From positions 1 through 64,000 of the forward strand of contig NZ_ATXJ01000002.1 in assembly GCF_000421625.1 (NCBI RefSeq): a DNA stretch of 64,000 nucleotides, given 5' to 3'. Positions 35,559-45,163 of the stretch are shown here, in pieces. Under the pieces are notes generated by a model. It saw only the letters and a program-made list of their open reading frames with translations, ran no database searches and was not told the DNA's origin. Both the position numbers and the translations under genes were made by a program. This DNA is from Thermus islandicus DSM 21543 (GTDB lineage Bacteria; Deinococcota; Deinococci; Deinococcales; Thermaceae). Within the stretch, counting starts at the first letter, position 1; each line of letters begins with the position of its first letter.

Positions 35559-36986
35559 TCACACCTCCTGCCACAGGGCGAGGGCGAAGGGGGGCAGCTC
35601 GGGGCCCAGGAGCCTTCCCCCCTGGAGCTTGGCCCGGGCCCCCGAGAGGAGGTCCAGGGCCTCACCCCCCCGGGGGAAGACGCCGTGCAGGGGAAGGTCC
35701 TGCCGGAAGGGGCGGTCGCTGGCGTTCACCACCGCCAGGTAGGGCCCGCGGGTGAAGGCCAGGTGCCGGTCCTGGGCGTAGACCCGCCGGTAGGGGGCGG
35801 TGCGGAGCTCGGGATGGGCCTGGCGCAGCCTCGCCATCCTCCTCACCGCCTCGCGGAGCTCCCCCCGCCAGCGCCCTTCCTCCCACACCATCCCCCCGCG
35901 GTTCTCGGGGTCAGGGCCGCCCTCCATCCCCACTTCCTCCCCGTAGTAGACCGTGGGGTTTCCCGGGAGGAGGAAGAGGAGGCTCAGGGCCAGGCGCGCC
36001 CGGGCCACGTCCCCCCGGAGGAGGGAGAGGAGCCTCGGGGTGTCGTGGGAGGTGAGGAGGTTCATCTGGGCCAGGACCGCCGCCCAGGGATACCGGCCGA
36101 AGAGGTCCTCGAGGCGGTGGCTGAAGGCCAGGGCCTGGAGGGGTTCCACCCGCCCCAGGCCCGAGCGGGCGGCAAGCTCCCGGTCCAGGGCCTCCCCTCC
36201 CACGAAGCCTAGAACCGCCCGGGCGAGGGGGTAGTTCATCACCCCGTCAAAGATGTCCCCCTGGAGCCAGGCCTCGGCCTCCTCCCAGATCTCCCCCACG
36301 AGGTAGGCCTCCGGGTTTGCCCCCTTCACCCGCCTGCGGAAGGCCCGCCAGAACTCGGGGTCCGGGATCTCGTTGGGGACGTCCAGGCGCCATCCGTCCG
36401 CCCCGAAGCGCACCCAGTGCTCGGCCACGAAAAGGAGGTATTCCCGCACCTCCTGCGTTTCCACCCGGAGCTTGGGGAGCTCGGGGTTGCCCCACCAGGC
36501 CTCGTAGTTGGGGTTTTTCCCATAGGGGTTCAGGGGGAACCCCTTCACGTAGTACCAGTCCCGGTAGGGGCTCTGCTCGCCGTTTTCCAGGAGGTGCTGG
36601 AAGGCAAAGAAGGCCCGCCCGGTGTGGTTGAAGACCCCGTCCAGGACCACCCGGATCCCGTGAGCGTGGGCCTTTTCCAGAAGGTGCTTCAAGGCCTCGT
36701 TGCCCCCCAGGAGGGGGTCCACCTGGAGGTAGTCCGCGGTGTGGTAGCGGTGGTTGGCGGTGGAGAGGAAGATGGGGTTCAGGTAAAGGGCCTCCACCCC
36801 GAGGTCCAGGAGGTAGGAAAGCTTCTCCGCTACCCCCCAAAGCGTTCCCCCCTTGAAGCCCCGGAGGGTCGGGGGGGCCTCCCAGGGCTCGAGGGGCCCG
36901 GCAGGGGCGGGTCTGCCCGGGGGGCCCGCGCGGAAGAACCGGTCAGGAAAGATCTGGTAGAAGAAGGCGCCCTCGTACCAGGCCAT
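35559..36986 (-). CDS. Cytoplasmic GH13 glycosidase (neopullulanase/cyclomaltodextrinase-like)
   Basis: Hydrolyses short alpha-glucans or cyclodextrins inside the cell; no signal peptide is present. The 475-residue product starts MAWYEGAFFYQIFPDRFFR. The four GH13 regions are LDGVFNHTG, GWRLDVPNE (nucleophile Asp), LVGEIWEE (acid/base Glu) and TSHDTPR (third Asp). It is related to the secreted enzyme at 16595, and could process oligosaccharides released by it. A TACACT-like -10 box is 7 nt before the ATG. Longer in-frame starts lack support because the conserved part begins at this Met. Confidence 0.9.
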   Translation of the reverse strand: MAWYEGAFFYQIFPDRFFRAGPPGRPAPAGPLEPWEAPPTLRGFKGGTLWGVAEKLSYLLDLGVEALYLNPIFLSTANHRYHTADYLQVDPLLGGNEALKHLLEKAHAHGIRVVLDGVFNHTGRAFFAFQHLLENGEQSPYRDWYYVKGFPLNPYGKNPNYEAWWGNPELPKLRVETQEVREYLLFVAEHWVRFGADGWRLDVPNEIPDPEFWRAFRRRVKGANPEAYLVGEIWEEAEAWLQGDIFDGVMNYPLARAVLGFVGGEALDRELAARSGLGRVEPLQALAFSHRLEDLFGRYPWAAVLAQMNLLTSHDTPRLLSLLRGDVARARLALSLLFLLPGNPTVYYGEEVGMEGGPDPENRGGMVWEEGRWRGELREAVRRMARLRQAHPELRTAPYRRVYAQDRHLAFTRGPYLAVVNASDRPFRQDLPLHGVFPRGGEALDLLSGARAKLQGGRLLGPELPPFALALWQEV

Positions 36987-37033
36987 GGGGACTAGTGTAC
37001 CACAGAAAAAATGTTCCCGGATCACAAAACTCC

Positions 37034-37062
37034 TTGCCCCAGGAAGGCCCCTTTGGTATCCT
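37034..37062 (+). promoter_or_regulatory. Promoter of the gmk-rpoZ-coaBC operon
   Basis: TTGCCC (37034-37039), a 17-bp spacer and TATCCT (37057-37062) form the best-spaced sigma-70-type promoter in the window. The GTG at 37069 is 6 nt beyond the -10 box, so that start would be leaderless; the ATG at 37078 would have a leader of about 10 nt. Confidence 0.7.
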
Positions 37063-37077
37063 CCCGGGGTGAAGGGT

Positions 37078-37737
37078 ATGGGCCGCCTCTTCGTCATGAC
37101 CGGGGCCAGCGGGGTGGGGAAGGGTACGGTGCGGGCCAAGGTGCTGGAGCGCACCCGCCTCTTCTACTCCATCTCCATGACCACCCGCCCTCCCCGCCCG
37201 GGGGAGCGGCACGGGGTGGATTACTACTTCGTGGACCGCCCCACCTTTGAGGCCCTCCTCGCCCAGGGCGGCTTCCTGGAGCATGCGGAGTACGTGGGCC
37301 ATCTCTACGGCACGCCCAAGGCCCCGGTGGAGCGGGCCCTGAGGCGGGGGGAGGATGTCCTTTTGGAGATTGAGGTCCAGGGGGCCTTGCAGGTGAAGGA
37401 AAAGGTGCCCGAGGCGGTCCTCATCTTCCTCCTTCCCCCCTCCCTTTCCGAGCTGAAGCGGCGGCTCGTCTATCGGGGGACGGACGGCCCGGAGAAGATC
37501 GCCAGGCGCCTGGCCCAGGCCGAGTGGGAGATAAGGAACGCCCACCTCTTTGACTACGTGGTGGTGAACGACGTGCTGGAGGAGGCGGTGGCGGACTTCC
37601 TCGCCATCCTCACCGCCGAAGGGCGGCGCACCTCCCGGATGGCCCAGGTCCTGGAAAGGGCCCTGGCCCGGGATCCGGATCTGGAAAGCGAGCTGGAGGA
37701 GATCCTAAGGAGGCAGTATGGCGGAACCGGGGATTGA
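37078..37737 (+). CDS. gmk: Guanylate kinase
   Basis: Phosphorylates GMP to GDP. The 219-residue product starts [20 protein letters not shown] with the P-loop, then [20 protein letters not shown] for GMP binding, and [19 protein letters not shown] for the lid region. An in-frame GTG at 37069 would add MKG and is equally plausible for a leaderless start. It overlaps rpoZ by 20 bp. Confidence 0.96.
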   Translation: MGRLFVMTGASGVGKGTVRAKVLERTRLFYSISMTTRPPRPGERHGVDYYFVDRPTFEALLAQGGFLEHAEYVGHLYGTPKAPVERALRRGEDVLLEIEVQGALQVKEKVPEAVLIFLLPPSLSELKRRLVYRGTDGPEKIARRLAQAEWEIRNAHLFDYVVVNDVLEEAVADFLAILTAEGRRTSRMAQVLERALARDPDLESELEEILRRQYGGTGD

Positions 37738-38020
37738 CAAGCTCTTCGGCATGGTGGACTCCAAGTACCGGCTCACGGTGGTGGTGGCCAAGCGCGCCCA
37801 GCAGCTTTTGCGCCACCGCTTCAAGAACACCGTCTTGGAGCCGGAGGAAAGGCCCAAGATGCGGACCCTCGAGGGCCTTTACGACGACCCCAACGCCGTC
37901 ACCTGGGCGATGAAGGAGCTCCTTCTGGGCAGGCTTGTTTTCGGGGAAAACCTCGTTCCCGAGGATCGGCTCCAGAAGGAGATGGAAAGGCTCTACCCCG
38001 TGGCGGAAGAGGAGGCCTAG
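37718..38020 (+). CDS. rpoZ: RNA polymerase omega subunit
   Basis: Omega aids assembly and stability of RNA polymerase by binding beta-prime. The 100-residue product has the family core [20 protein letters not shown] and KRAQQLL, and the pair gmk-rpoZ is conserved across many bacteria. Its stop is directly followed by the coaBC ATG. Confidence 0.95.
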   Translation: MAEPGIDKLFGMVDSKYRLTVVVAKRAQQLLRHRFKNTVLEPEERPKMRTLEGLYDDPNAVTWAMKELLLGRLVFGENLVPEDRLQKEMERLYPVAEEEA

Positions 38021-39211
38021 ATGGCCCGGGTCCTGGTGGCGGTCACGGGTGGGGTAGCCGCCATCAAGGTGCCCCACCTCCTCCGCCTCCTCAGGGCCCA
38101 GGGACACGAGGTTCGGGTGCTGGCCTCGAGGCGGGCCCTGGAGTTCGTCACCCCCCTTTCCCTGGCCGTGGCCGCAGGGGGGGAGGTGGCCACGGAGGAG
38201 GCCTGGTTCCGCCCCGATGGCCGGGCCCTGCACATAGAGCTCGCCCGGTGGGCCGAAGTGGTCCTGGTGGCCCCGGCCACGGTGGACGCCCTGGCCAGGG
38301 CCGCCTTGGGGCTGGCGGACGACCTCCTCGGCGCCACCCTCCTTGCCGGGGCTCCGCGGGTGGCCTGGGCGCCCGCCATGAACGAGGCCATGTGGCTTGC
38401 CCCCCAGACCCAGGCCCATGCCGAGCGGCTTAAGGCCCTGGGCCACGCCCTCTTTGGCCCCGCTTACGGCCCCTTGGCCGCCCTAGGGGAAGGGGAAGGC
38501 TGGGGGCGGATGCTGGAGCCCGAGGAGCTCGTGGAGCGCCTGAACGCCTTCCTCACCCCCAAGGACCTCGAGGGCCTCCGCCTGCTGGTCTCCGCCGGCC
38601 CCACCCGGGAGTACCTGGACCCGGTGCGCTTCCTCTCCAACCCTTCCTCGGGGCGCATGGGCTACGCCGTGGCCGAGGCGGCTCGGGACCGAGGGGCCCA
38701 GGTCTTCTTGGTTTCGGGCCCCACCGCCTTGCCCGACCCCTGGGGGGTGGAGGTGGTCCGCGTGGAAAGCGCCCTGGAGATGCGCCGGGCCATCCTGGAC
38801 CGCTACCCTTGGGCGGAGGCCGTGGTGATGGCCGCGGCGGTAGCCGACTACCGTCCGGCGGAGGTTTCCCGGGAAAAGGAGCCCAAGGGGGAGGCGGAGA
38901 AGGTGGTCCGCCTCGTGCCCAACCCCGACATCCTCCAGGAGCTGGGGGAGCGGAAGGAGGGCAGGGTCCTGGTGGGCTTCGCCATGGAGACGGGGGAGGG
39001 CCTGGAGCGGGCCAAGGAGAAGCTGAGGCGGAAAAACCTGGACCTCATCGCCCTCAACTGGGTCAACCGGGAAGGGGTAGGCTTCGCTAGCCTGGAGAAC
39101 GAGGTGGTGCTTCTCGCCAGAGACGGCCGGGTGTGGGAGCTGCCCCGCATGCGGAAGCGCCAGGTGGCCGACCGTATCCTGGATGCGGTCAAGGAGTTTT
39201 GGAAAGCGTAG
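38021..39211 (+). CDS. coaBC: Bifunctional phosphopantothenoylcysteine decarboxylase/phosphopantothenate-cysteine ligase
   Basis: Two consecutive steps in coenzyme A synthesis, in one 396-residue protein. The N-terminal flavoprotein half (about 1-175) has [20 protein letters not shown] and APAMNEAMW with the catalytic Asn-Met loop. The C-terminal ligase half has [20 protein letters not shown] and [13 protein letters not shown], and ends with [11 protein letters not shown]. It sits in the common gmk-rpoZ-coaBC order. Confidence 0.95.
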   Translation: MARVLVAVTGGVAAIKVPHLLRLLRAQGHEVRVLASRRALEFVTPLSLAVAAGGEVATEEAWFRPDGRALHIELARWAEVVLVAPATVDALARAALGLADDLLGATLLAGAPRVAWAPAMNEAMWLAPQTQAHAERLKALGHALFGPAYGPLAALGEGEGWGRMLEPEELVERLNAFLTPKDLEGLRLLVSAGPTREYLDPVRFLSNPSSGRMGYAVAEAARDRGAQVFLVSGPTALPDPWGVEVVRVESALEMRRAILDRYPWAEAVVMAAAVADYRPAEVSREKEPKGEAEKVVRLVPNPDILQELGERKEGRVLVGFAMETGEGLERAKEKLRRKNLDLIALNWVNREGVGFASLENEVVLLARDGRVWELPRMRKRQVADRILDAVKEFWKA

Positions 39212-39222
39212 GGATTGCGGAT

Positions 39223-39720
39223 ATGCGGAGCAAGGAGGAGCGGCACCGCGCCATCCAGGAGATCGTGAGCCGTGAGGAAATCGGCACCCAGAAGGAGCTG
39301 GTGGAAAGGCTGCGCCAGCTTGGGTTTGACGTCACCCAGGCCACGGTGAGCCGGGACATCGCCGAGCTCCGCCTCGCCCGGGTCGCCTTGGGCAAGGGAC
39401 GGCACAAGTACGTCCTGCCCTCTTTGGAGCTTCCCGAGGACGTTTACGAGGAGCTCAAGCGCCAGTTTGGCCTCTTCGTCAAGGACGTGGACCGGGGAGG
39501 GAATGTTCTCGTGGTGAAGACCGCCGAGGGGCACGCCTCGGGCATTGCCCTCCTCCTGGACCGCCTCAAGCGGGACGAGATCGTGGGCACCCTGGCGGGG
39601 GAGGACACCATCCTCGTGGTGGCCCGCACCGAGGAGGGGGCCCGGGCCCTGGAGGAGGAGTTCGGGGGGCTTTTGGTGGCCGGGGGGCGCTGGAGGCGGG
39701 GCGCCCAGGCTTCCTCCTAG
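39223..39720 (+). CDS. argR: Arginine repressor
   Basis: ArgR represses arginine synthesis or activates catabolism with arginine as corepressor. The 165-residue product has an N-terminal winged helix ([40 protein letters not shown]) and a C-terminal oligomerisation/arginine domain ([34 protein letters not shown]). The ATG is chosen from the family N-terminus; it is 12 bp after coaBC. Confidence 0.94.
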   Translation: MRSKEERHRAIQEIVSREEIGTQKELVERLRQLGFDVTQATVSRDIAELRLARVALGKGRHKYVLPSLELPEDVYEELKRQFGLFVKDVDRGGNVLVVKTAEGHASGIALLLDRLKRDEIVGTLAGEDTILVVARTEEGARALEEEFGGLLVAGGRWRRGAQASS

Positions 39721-39724
39721 GGCC

Positions 39725-40339
39725 GTGGTGGAGTTCTTCCTGAAGTCCTTCCTGACCCTCTTCGTGGTCATGGACCCCGTGGGGCTGGTGCCCGTCTTCT
39801 TGGCCCTGGCCGGAGGGCGCTCCCCCAAGGAGCAGGCCCGCATCGCCAGGAAGGCGGTCCTGGTGGCCGGGGGGCTCCTCACCTTTTTCTTCTTCTTCGG
39901 GCGGGAGCTCCTCGCCTACCTGGGCATCAGCCTGGATGCCCTGCGGGTGGCCGGGGGCATCCTCCTCTTCCGCATCGCCACGGAGATGGTTTTCGCCCAC
40001 CACGAACGGGAAACGGAGGAGGAGGCCAAGGAGGCCCTGGAGCGGGCGGACATCTCCGTCTTCCCCCTGGCCATCCCCCTGATCGCCGGGCCCGGGGCCC
40101 TGGCCAGCGTCTTGGTCCTGGGGGCGGAGGCGGGACGGGTGCCCCTTGGGGTGGGCATCGTCCTCCTCACCGCCTTCTTGGTCCTGGCCCTGGCCTACCT
40201 CTTTTTGAAGGCGGCGGTGGCCGTGCGCCGGGCCTTGGGGCGCACCGGGGTTAACGTGGTGACCCGGGTCCTAGGGGTCCTCCTCGCCGCCCTGGCCGTA
40301 CAGTACGTGGCCAGCGGGGTCAAGGGCCTCCTTGGCTGA
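39725..40339 (+). CDS. MarC-family membrane protein
   Basis: The 204-residue product has six hydrophobic segments and MarC-family landmarks: FVVMDPVGLVPVFLALAGG near the start, VAGGILLFRIATEMVF in the middle, and FPLAIPLIAGPGALASVLVL. Its transport function is not established in any bacterium. GTG start, 5 bp after the argR stop; a second GTG follows at once. The 3' end overlaps the convergent recN by 20 bp. Confidence 0.88.
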   Translation: MVEFFLKSFLTLFVVMDPVGLVPVFLALAGGRSPKEQARIARKAVLVAGGLLTFFFFFGRELLAYLGISLDALRVAGGILLFRIATEMVFAHHERETEEEAKEALERADISVFPLAIPLIAGPGALASVLVLGAEAGRVPLGVGIVLLTAFLVLALAYLFLKAAVAVRRALGRTGVNVVTRVLGVLLAALAVQYVASGVKGLLG

Positions 40340-41888
40340 GGAGGAGCCGGGCGTGGGCGAGGGCGGCCTCCGTGTACTGGCCGGAGAGGAGGCGGGCAAG
40401 CTCCTTCACCCGTTCCTCTCCCTCTAAGACCTCCACCCGAACCTCCTCGCCTACCCTGGCCACCCGCAGGTGGCGGTGGGCCTTGGCGGCGATCTGGGGC
40501 AGGTGGGTGACCACGAGGACCTGCCGGGTTTCCCCGAGGCGGGCCAGGCGTTCCGCCACCTTCCAGGCGGTTTCCCCCCCGAGCCCCGTGTCCACCTCGT
40601 CAAAGACCACCGTGGGGGCCTCGGCCCCGGTCAAGAGGGCCAGGGCCAGGGCGAGGCGGGAAAGCTCCCCGCCGCTGGCCGCTCCCAGGGGGGCGGGGGG
40701 AAGGTGGGGGTTGGCGGAGAAGCGGAAGGCCACCTCCTGGAGGCCAAAGGGGCCGGGTTCGGGTAGGGGCCTGAGGTCCACGAGGAAGCGGGCCTTGGGG
40801 AAGCCCAGCTCTCCGAGCTCCCGCACCATCCCCGCCGCAAGCTCCCGGGCGGCCCTCTCCCGGGCCTCTCCCAGGGCCTCGCCCGCCCGCAGGAGGGCCT
40901 CCTGGACTTCCTGGAGCTCCTTCTCCAGCGCCTCGAGGCGCGCCTCCCCCCCTTCCAGCCTGGCCAGCTCCTCCCGGGCCCTTTCCCCGAAGGCCTGCAC
41001 CTCCTCGAGGGTGGGGCCGTACTTGCGCTTCAGGCGCTCCAGTAGGGAGAGCCTTTCCTCCAGCTCGGCGAGGCGTCTCGGGTCGCCCTCCAGGCCCTCG
41101 AGGTAGTCGGCAAGCTCCCGGGCCACGGCCCGGACCCCCTGGAGGGCGGCCTCGAGGTCCTGGGCCAGGGCCTCCAGGGCCCGGTCAAACCGCCCCCCCG
41201 CCCTGAGCTCCCGGAAGGCCAGGTCCAGCCGGTCCAGGGCCTCCTCCTCCAAAAGGGTATAGGCGCGCCCCGCCCGCTCCCGAAGGGCCTCTAGGTGGCG
41301 GAGCCGCTTGGCCTCCTCTTCCAGCGCAAGGTCTTCCCCTACCCTCAGCCGAGCCTCGGCGATCTCCTGGATCTGGAAGCGGAGGAGGTCCTCCCGTGCC
41401 CGCTTCTCCCTAAGGGCCCCCTCCAGGGTCCGCCTTTCCTCCAGGAGGGCCTGGCGGCGGGCGTAAAGCCCCTGGTAGCGGGAAAGAAGGGCAGGGTCTA
41501 GGAGGGCGTCCAGGAGCTCCCGTTGCCTCCTGGGGGAGAGGAGGGCCAGGGCGCCGTGCTGAGCGTGGAGGGAAAGCCGCCTTTCCGCCTCTTCCTGGAG
41601 TTCCTTTAGGCTCACCACCTCCCCGTCAATGCGCGGGGTGGAGCGGCTGCCCACCCTGCGGGAGAGGACCCGGGGCTCCTCCCCGAGGAAGAAGGCGGTG
41701 ACGAGGAGGCTGTCCCCAAAGGGGCCTACCATCCCTTCGGCCTTTTCCCCCAGGAGGAGGGCCAGGGCATCCACGAGAAGGCTTTTCCCCGCCCCCGTTT
41801 CCCCGGTGAGGACGTTGAGGCCGGGGGCGAGCTCCAGGGTGGCCTCGCGGATGGCGGCGAGGTTGTGCACCTCGAGGCGCTGGAGCAT
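40320..41888 (-). CDS. recN: DNA repair protein RecN
   Basis: SMC-like ATPase for double-strand-break repair. The 522-residue product starts MLQRLEVHNLAAIREATLEL, with Walker A GETGAGKSLLVDAL. Two long coiled-coil arms (about 140-400) flank the middle, and the C-terminal head has the ABC signature ASGGELSRLALALALL, Walker B TVVFDEVDTGLGG and the H-loop in VLVVTHLPQIAA. An in-frame ATG three codons upstream is possible. It is last in the minus-strand run from guaA. Confidence 0.95.
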   Translation of the reverse strand: MLQRLEVHNLAAIREATLELAPGLNVLTGETGAGKSLLVDALALLLGEKAEGMVGPFGDSLLVTAFFLGEEPRVLSRRVGSRSTPRIDGEVVSLKELQEEAERRLSLHAQHGALALLSPRRQRELLDALLDPALLSRYQGLYARRQALLEERRTLEGALREKRAREDLLRFQIQEIAEARLRVGEDLALEEEAKRLRHLEALRERAGRAYTLLEEEALDRLDLAFRELRAGGRFDRALEALAQDLEAALQGVRAVARELADYLEGLEGDPRRLAELEERLSLLERLKRKYGPTLEEVQAFGERAREELARLEGGEARLEALEKELQEVQEALLRAGEALGEARERAARELAAGMVRELGELGFPKARFLVDLRPLPEPGPFGLQEVAFRFSANPHLPPAPLGAASGGELSRLALALALLTGAEAPTVVFDEVDTGLGGETAWKVAERLARLGETRQVLVVTHLPQIAAKAHRHLRVARVGEEVRVEVLEGEERVKELARLLSGQYTEAALAHARLLLSQGGP

Positions 41889-41920
41889 CCTTTCCATTTT
41901 AGGGGTCCTCCGGGGCAGAC

Positions 41921-42298
41921 CTAGAGGCCCCAGATCTCCCCCGGGGCGAGCTCCACCAGGTTGCCCGCAGGGTCTTGGGTGTAGAGGCTCTTGCCCCGAG
42001 GCCAGCTTGCCCACCGGACGGGATACCCTGCCGCCCGGAGCCTTTCCGCCCAGAGGGGAAGATCCTCCGCCTTCACCCGGAAGGCCACGTGGACGCTTCC
42101 CCTGGCCCCGTGGGGGGGGAGGTGCTCGTCCCTTTCCGTGAGGCTTGGGTTGAAGACCAGGAAGACCCCCCTCCCGGCGCGGAAGAAGGCATGCCGGGGA
42201 GGGTGGAACTGGAAGCAGGGAAGGCCCAAAACCCCCTCATAGAAGGCCCGGGCCTGTTCCAAGTCCTCCGCGTAGACGGAAGTCTCCAGGACCTCCAC
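41921..42298 (-). CDS. VOC/glyoxalase-family protein
   Basis: The 125-residue product shows two beta-alpha-beta-beta-beta units: VYAEDLEQARAFYEGVLGLP and SVHVAFRVKAEDLPLWAERL, ending SLYTQDPAGNLVELAPG. The metal positions of the family (His/Glu) are visible in HVAF and NLVELA. Members are glyoxalases, dioxygenases or resistance proteins; which is unknown. GTG start directly after the stop of the GYD gene, so the two are coupled. Confidence 0.82.
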   Translation of the reverse strand: MEVLETSVYAEDLEQARAFYEGVLGLPCFQFHPPRHAFFRAGRGVFLVFNPSLTERDEHLPPHGARGSVHVAFRVKAEDLPLWAERLRAAGYPVRWASWPRGKSLYTQDPAGNLVELAPGEIWGL

Positions 42299-42586
42299 TT
42301 ACTTGAGCCGGGCGATGAGGTCGGCCACGGGGATGGCCTCGAGGGTGGTGGTCTTCACGCTTCCCCGGGAGGCCAGGTGGAGCATGGCCCGGGCCACGCT
42401 GGCGGCGTCCTCGGCTTCCACGATGTTCACGAAGTCATAGGGGCCCAGCACGGCGTACTGGGCCACCACCTTGACCCCGAAGTCCCGCTCCAGCTCCCCG
42501 TTCACCTCCTTGATGCGCTCGGGGTTTTTCACCAGGGTCTCGGCGCCGTCGTCCGTAAGGGTGCTTAGTACAATAAAGGTAGGCAT
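42299..42586 (-). CDS. GYD-domain protein
   Basis: The 95-residue product starts MPTFIVLSTLTDDGAETLVK and has the GYD-type core VVAQYAVLGPYDFVNIVEAE (GPYD is the name-giving turn), followed by VARAMLHLASRGSVKTTTLE. The family folds like small ferredoxin-like dimeric barrels; its biochemical role is unknown. A strong SD (aaaggagga) precedes the ATG. Confidence 0.85.
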   Translation of the reverse strand: MPTFIVLSTLTDDGAETLVKNPERIKEVNGELERDFGVKVVAQYAVLGPYDFVNIVEAEDAASVARAMLHLASRGSVKTTTLEAIPVADLIARLK

Positions 42587-42601
42587 CCCTCCTCCTTTCC
42601 T

Positions 42602-43143
42602 TTAGTCTATCCCTCCTCGCCCTCGAGGACCACCCCGCTCCTCCACGGGCAGGCTCCCTTCCAGGCAGGGAAGGGGTACCTCCCCTTCGGCCGCTACTTG
42701 GTAAAGAAGGTCACCTTCTCCCTTCCAGTAGAGCTCCACCTGTCTTTCCCGGGCGCTCACCCGGAGGGAGGGGAGGGCGAGGTAGCGCCAGAGCTTCTCC
42801 CTGCGGTCCACCCCCTCCGTGGTCCGGGAGAGGACCTCCACCACCAGGCAAGGCGCCTCCTCGTGAAAGGGGTTTTCCGGGGGCGGGGGGCAGACCGCCC
42901 TCAGGCCCGGGTAGTAAAAGGTGGCTTCCCCGACCCTTAGCTTCATGTCCGCCACGTAGAGGCGGCACCCCTCAGGGGGGAGAGGAGATGGTGGAGGTTG
43001 CCCACGAGGAGGTTGTGGGCCCGGCCCGCCCCGGCCATGGCGTAGGCCACCCCCTCCACGAGCTCGCGCTTTTGAGGGTAGGCGGCCTCCTCCTTCAGGT
43101 ACTCCTCCGGGGAAAGCCGCTTAAGCCTCGCAGGCTCGCCCAT
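42602..43143 (-). pseudogene. Uma2/DUF820-family nuclease-like gene, frameshifted
   Basis: The family is a PD-(D/E)XK-like fold common in thermophiles and cyanobacteria. The first frame, [20 protein letters not shown] to LLVGNLHHLLSPLRG, breaks near 42970 next to C/G runs, and the protein continues in another frame with CRLYVADMKLRVGEATFYYP, ENPFHEEAPCLVVEVLSRTT and VDRREKLWRYLALPSLR. A second shift near the end is suggested because a third frame gives the family-like VVLEGEEG and a stop at 42607. The start overlaps the guaA stop (TAATG). It is probably a dead gene, but a sequencing error in the homopolymers is possible. Confidence 0.75.
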
Positions 43144-44654
43144 TACTCCCACTCTATCGTGGCCGGGGGCTTGGAGGTGATGTCGTAGACCACCCGGCCG
43201 ATCTCGGGCACCCGCCTTGTGATGCGCCGGGCCGCCTCATCCAAGAACTCCAGGGGAAGCCTCGCCCAGTCGGCGGTCATGAAGTCCTCGGTGGTGACGG
43301 CCCTTAGGGCCAGGACGTGGCCATAACGCCGTTCGTCCCCGGCGACCCCCACGCTCCTTAGAGGCGTGAGGACGGCCAGGGCCTGGGCCACCTTCTCGTA
43401 GAGGCCCCACTCCTTAAGGAGGCTTACGAAGAGGTCGTCCGCCCGCCTTAGGATTTCCAGGCGCTCCTCCGTCACCTCCCCCAGGATGCGCACGGCCAGG
43501 CCAGGACCGGGGAAGGGGTGGCGGAGGCGGATGGTGTCGGGAAGCCCCAGGAGGAGGGCGAGCTCCCGCACCTCATCCTTGAAGAGGAGGCGGAAGGGTT
43601 CCAGGAGCTCAAACCCCAGGTTCTCCGGCAGGCCCCCCACGTTGTGGTGGCTCTTGATCTTGGCTGCCCCGGGCCCCCCGGCGGACTCAATCACGTCCGG
43701 GTAGAGGGTGCCCTGGGCGAGGAACCGGAAGGGTCCCTCCCGTTGGGCCACCTCGGAGAAGACCTCCACGAAGGCCCGTCCGATGGCCTTGCGCTTCTCC
43801 TCAGGGTCCTCCACGCCCTTTAGGGCCTCTAGGAAGCGCCCTTTGGCGTCCACCACCAGGAGGTTCACCCCAAGGGCCCTCAAGGCCCCCTCCACCTCCT
43901 CCCTTTCCCCCAGGCGCAAAAGCCCGTGGTCCACGAAGACCGCCAGGTGGTCCACCCCCGCCCGGGCGAGGAGGAGGGCTAAGGTGGAGGAGTCCACCCC
44001 GCCGGAGACGGCAAGGAGGACCCGATCCTTTCCCACCCTTTCCCCTACCTCCCGAAGGAGGCCTTCCAGGACGTGCTCTGGGGTCCAGTCCCGCTTGACT
44101 CCGGCGATTTCCAGGAAATTCTCTAGGATCTGGATCCCCTTGGGGGTGTGGGCCACCTCGGGGTGGAACTGGACCCCGAAGGCCCGGCCGTCCGGGGACT
44201 CCATGGCGGCCACGGGGTTTTCCTCGGTCTCGGCCGCCACCCGCCACCCTGGGGGAAGCTCGGTGACGGCGTCGGCGTGGCTCATCCAGACCTGGACCTC
44301 CCCCTGTAGGCCCCGGAAGAGGGGGCCCTGGTGACGGGTGAGGAGGGCCTTGCCGTACTCCGCCCTGCCGGCCCTCTCCACCTTTCCCCCGAGCTCCTTG
44401 GCCAGAAGCTGCATGCCGTAGCAGATCCCGAGGACAGGGAGGCCGGAAGAGAGAAGGCGGGGGTCGGGGCGGGGAGCGTCGGGTTGGAAGACGCTTTTGG
44501 GCCCTCCGGAGAGGATGAGGGCCTGGGGGCGGTGCTTGAGGACCTCCTCCAGGGGGGCATCCCCGGGGAGGATGAGGGAGAAGGTGCGGAGTTCCCTAAG
44601 CCTCCTTGCGATGAGCCTCGTGTACTGGGAGCCGAAGTCCAGGACCAGGACCAC
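43143..44654 (-). CDS. guaA: GMP synthase (glutamine-hydrolysing)
   Basis: Converts XMP to GMP using glutamine and ATP. The 503-residue product has an N-terminal class I amidotransferase domain (nucleophile Cys78 in GICYGMQL; His and Glu in FGVQFHPEV), an ATP pyrophosphatase domain with the P-loop [17 protein letters not shown], and a C-terminal dimerisation domain ending in [12 protein letters not shown] start, 7 nt after a TATACT box. First gene of the minus-strand set that includes recN. Confidence 0.96.
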   Translation of the reverse strand: MVLVLDFGSQYTRLIARRLRELRTFSLILPGDAPLEEVLKHRPQALILSGGPKSVFQPDAPRPDPRLLSSGLPVLGICYGMQLLAKELGGKVERAGRAEYGKALLTRHQGPLFRGLQGEVQVWMSHADAVTELPPGWRVAAETEENPVAAMESPDGRAFGVQFHPEVAHTPKGIQILENFLEIAGVKRDWTPEHVLEGLLREVGERVGKDRVLLAVSGGVDSSTLALLLARAGVDHLAVFVDHGLLRLGEREEVEGALRALGVNLLVVDAKGRFLEALKGVEDPEEKRKAIGRAFVEVFSEVAQREGPFRFLAQGTLYPDVIESAGGPGAAKIKSHHNVGGLPENLGFELLEPFRLLFKDEVRELALLLGLPDTIRLRHPFPGPGLAVRILGEVTEERLEILRRADDLFVSLLKEWGLYEKVAQALAVLTPLRSVGVAGDERRYGHVLALRAVTTEDFMTADWARLPLEFLDEAARRITRRVPEIGRVVYDITSKPPATIEWE

Positions 44655-44661
44655 GGGGCCA

Positions 44662-44667
44662 AGTATA
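44662..44667 (-). promoter_or_regulatory. -10 box (TATACT) for guaA, leaderless
   Basis: TATACT on the minus strand lies 7 nt from the guaA GTG. The 50-bp gap to luxS must also hold the luxS promoter, probably around the TAATGA just before its ATG. No clear -35 for either gene. Confidence 0.6.
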
Positions 44668-44704
44668 CGTTTTCCTATGGTCCTCGAGGTGGTGTAATGA
44701 GGGT

Positions 44705-45163
44705 ATGGCCGAGGTGGAGAGCTTCGCCCTGGACCACACCAAGGTACGGGCCCCCTACGTGCGCCTGGCGGGGAGGAAGGCCCTCGCCGGGGGCGTGGTG
44801 GAGAAGTACGACCTGAGGCTCGCCCAGCCCAACCGAGAGGCCCTGCCCACGGCGAGCCTGCACACCCTGGAGCACCTCCTCGCCGGCTACCTCCGGGACC
44901 ACCTCCCGGGGGTCATTGACCTCTCCCCTATGGGCTGCCGCACGGGGTTCTACCTGGTGGTGGAAGGCCCCCTGGGGGAGGAAAGGGTCCTGGAGGCCTT
45001 CGCCAAGGCCTTGGGGGACGTCCTCGCCCACGAGGGCCCCGTCCCGGGGGCAAGCCACAAGGAGTGCGGCAACTACCGGGACCACGACCTGAAGGGCGCC
45101 AAGGCCTGGGCGGAAAGGGTGCTGAAGGCGGGCCTTAGGGTCCAGCCCACCCTTCCCCTATGA
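44705..45163 (+). CDS. luxS: S-ribosylhomocysteine lyase
   Basis: LuxS splits S-ribosylhomocysteine into homocysteine and the AI-2 precursor. The 152-residue product has the metal-binding HTLEH (His53, His57) and Cys121 in KECGNYRDH, and the catalytic Cys78 in [10 protein letters not shown]. It overlaps mtnN (ATGA), so the two steps after SAM-dependent methylation are encoded together. AI-2 signalling itself cannot be inferred. Confidence 0.95.
   Translation: MAEVESFALDHTKVRAPYVRLAGRKALAGGVVEKYDLRLAQPNREALPTASLHTLEHLLAGYLRDHLPGVIDLSPMGCRTGFYLVVEGPLGEERVLEAFAKALGDVLAHEGPVPGASHKECGNYRDHDLKGAKAWAERVLKAGLRVQPTLPL

Noticed and set aside
36994-37030. Rex operator (TTGTGA half-site) upstream of the cytoplasmic GH13 gene
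   Set aside because: Only one half-site is present; the second half of the TTGTGA...TTCACAA palindrome is missing.
42711-42968. Separate small gene in the uma2 region
   Set aside because: The Gly/Pro-rich frame is a shadow of the broken uma2 gene.
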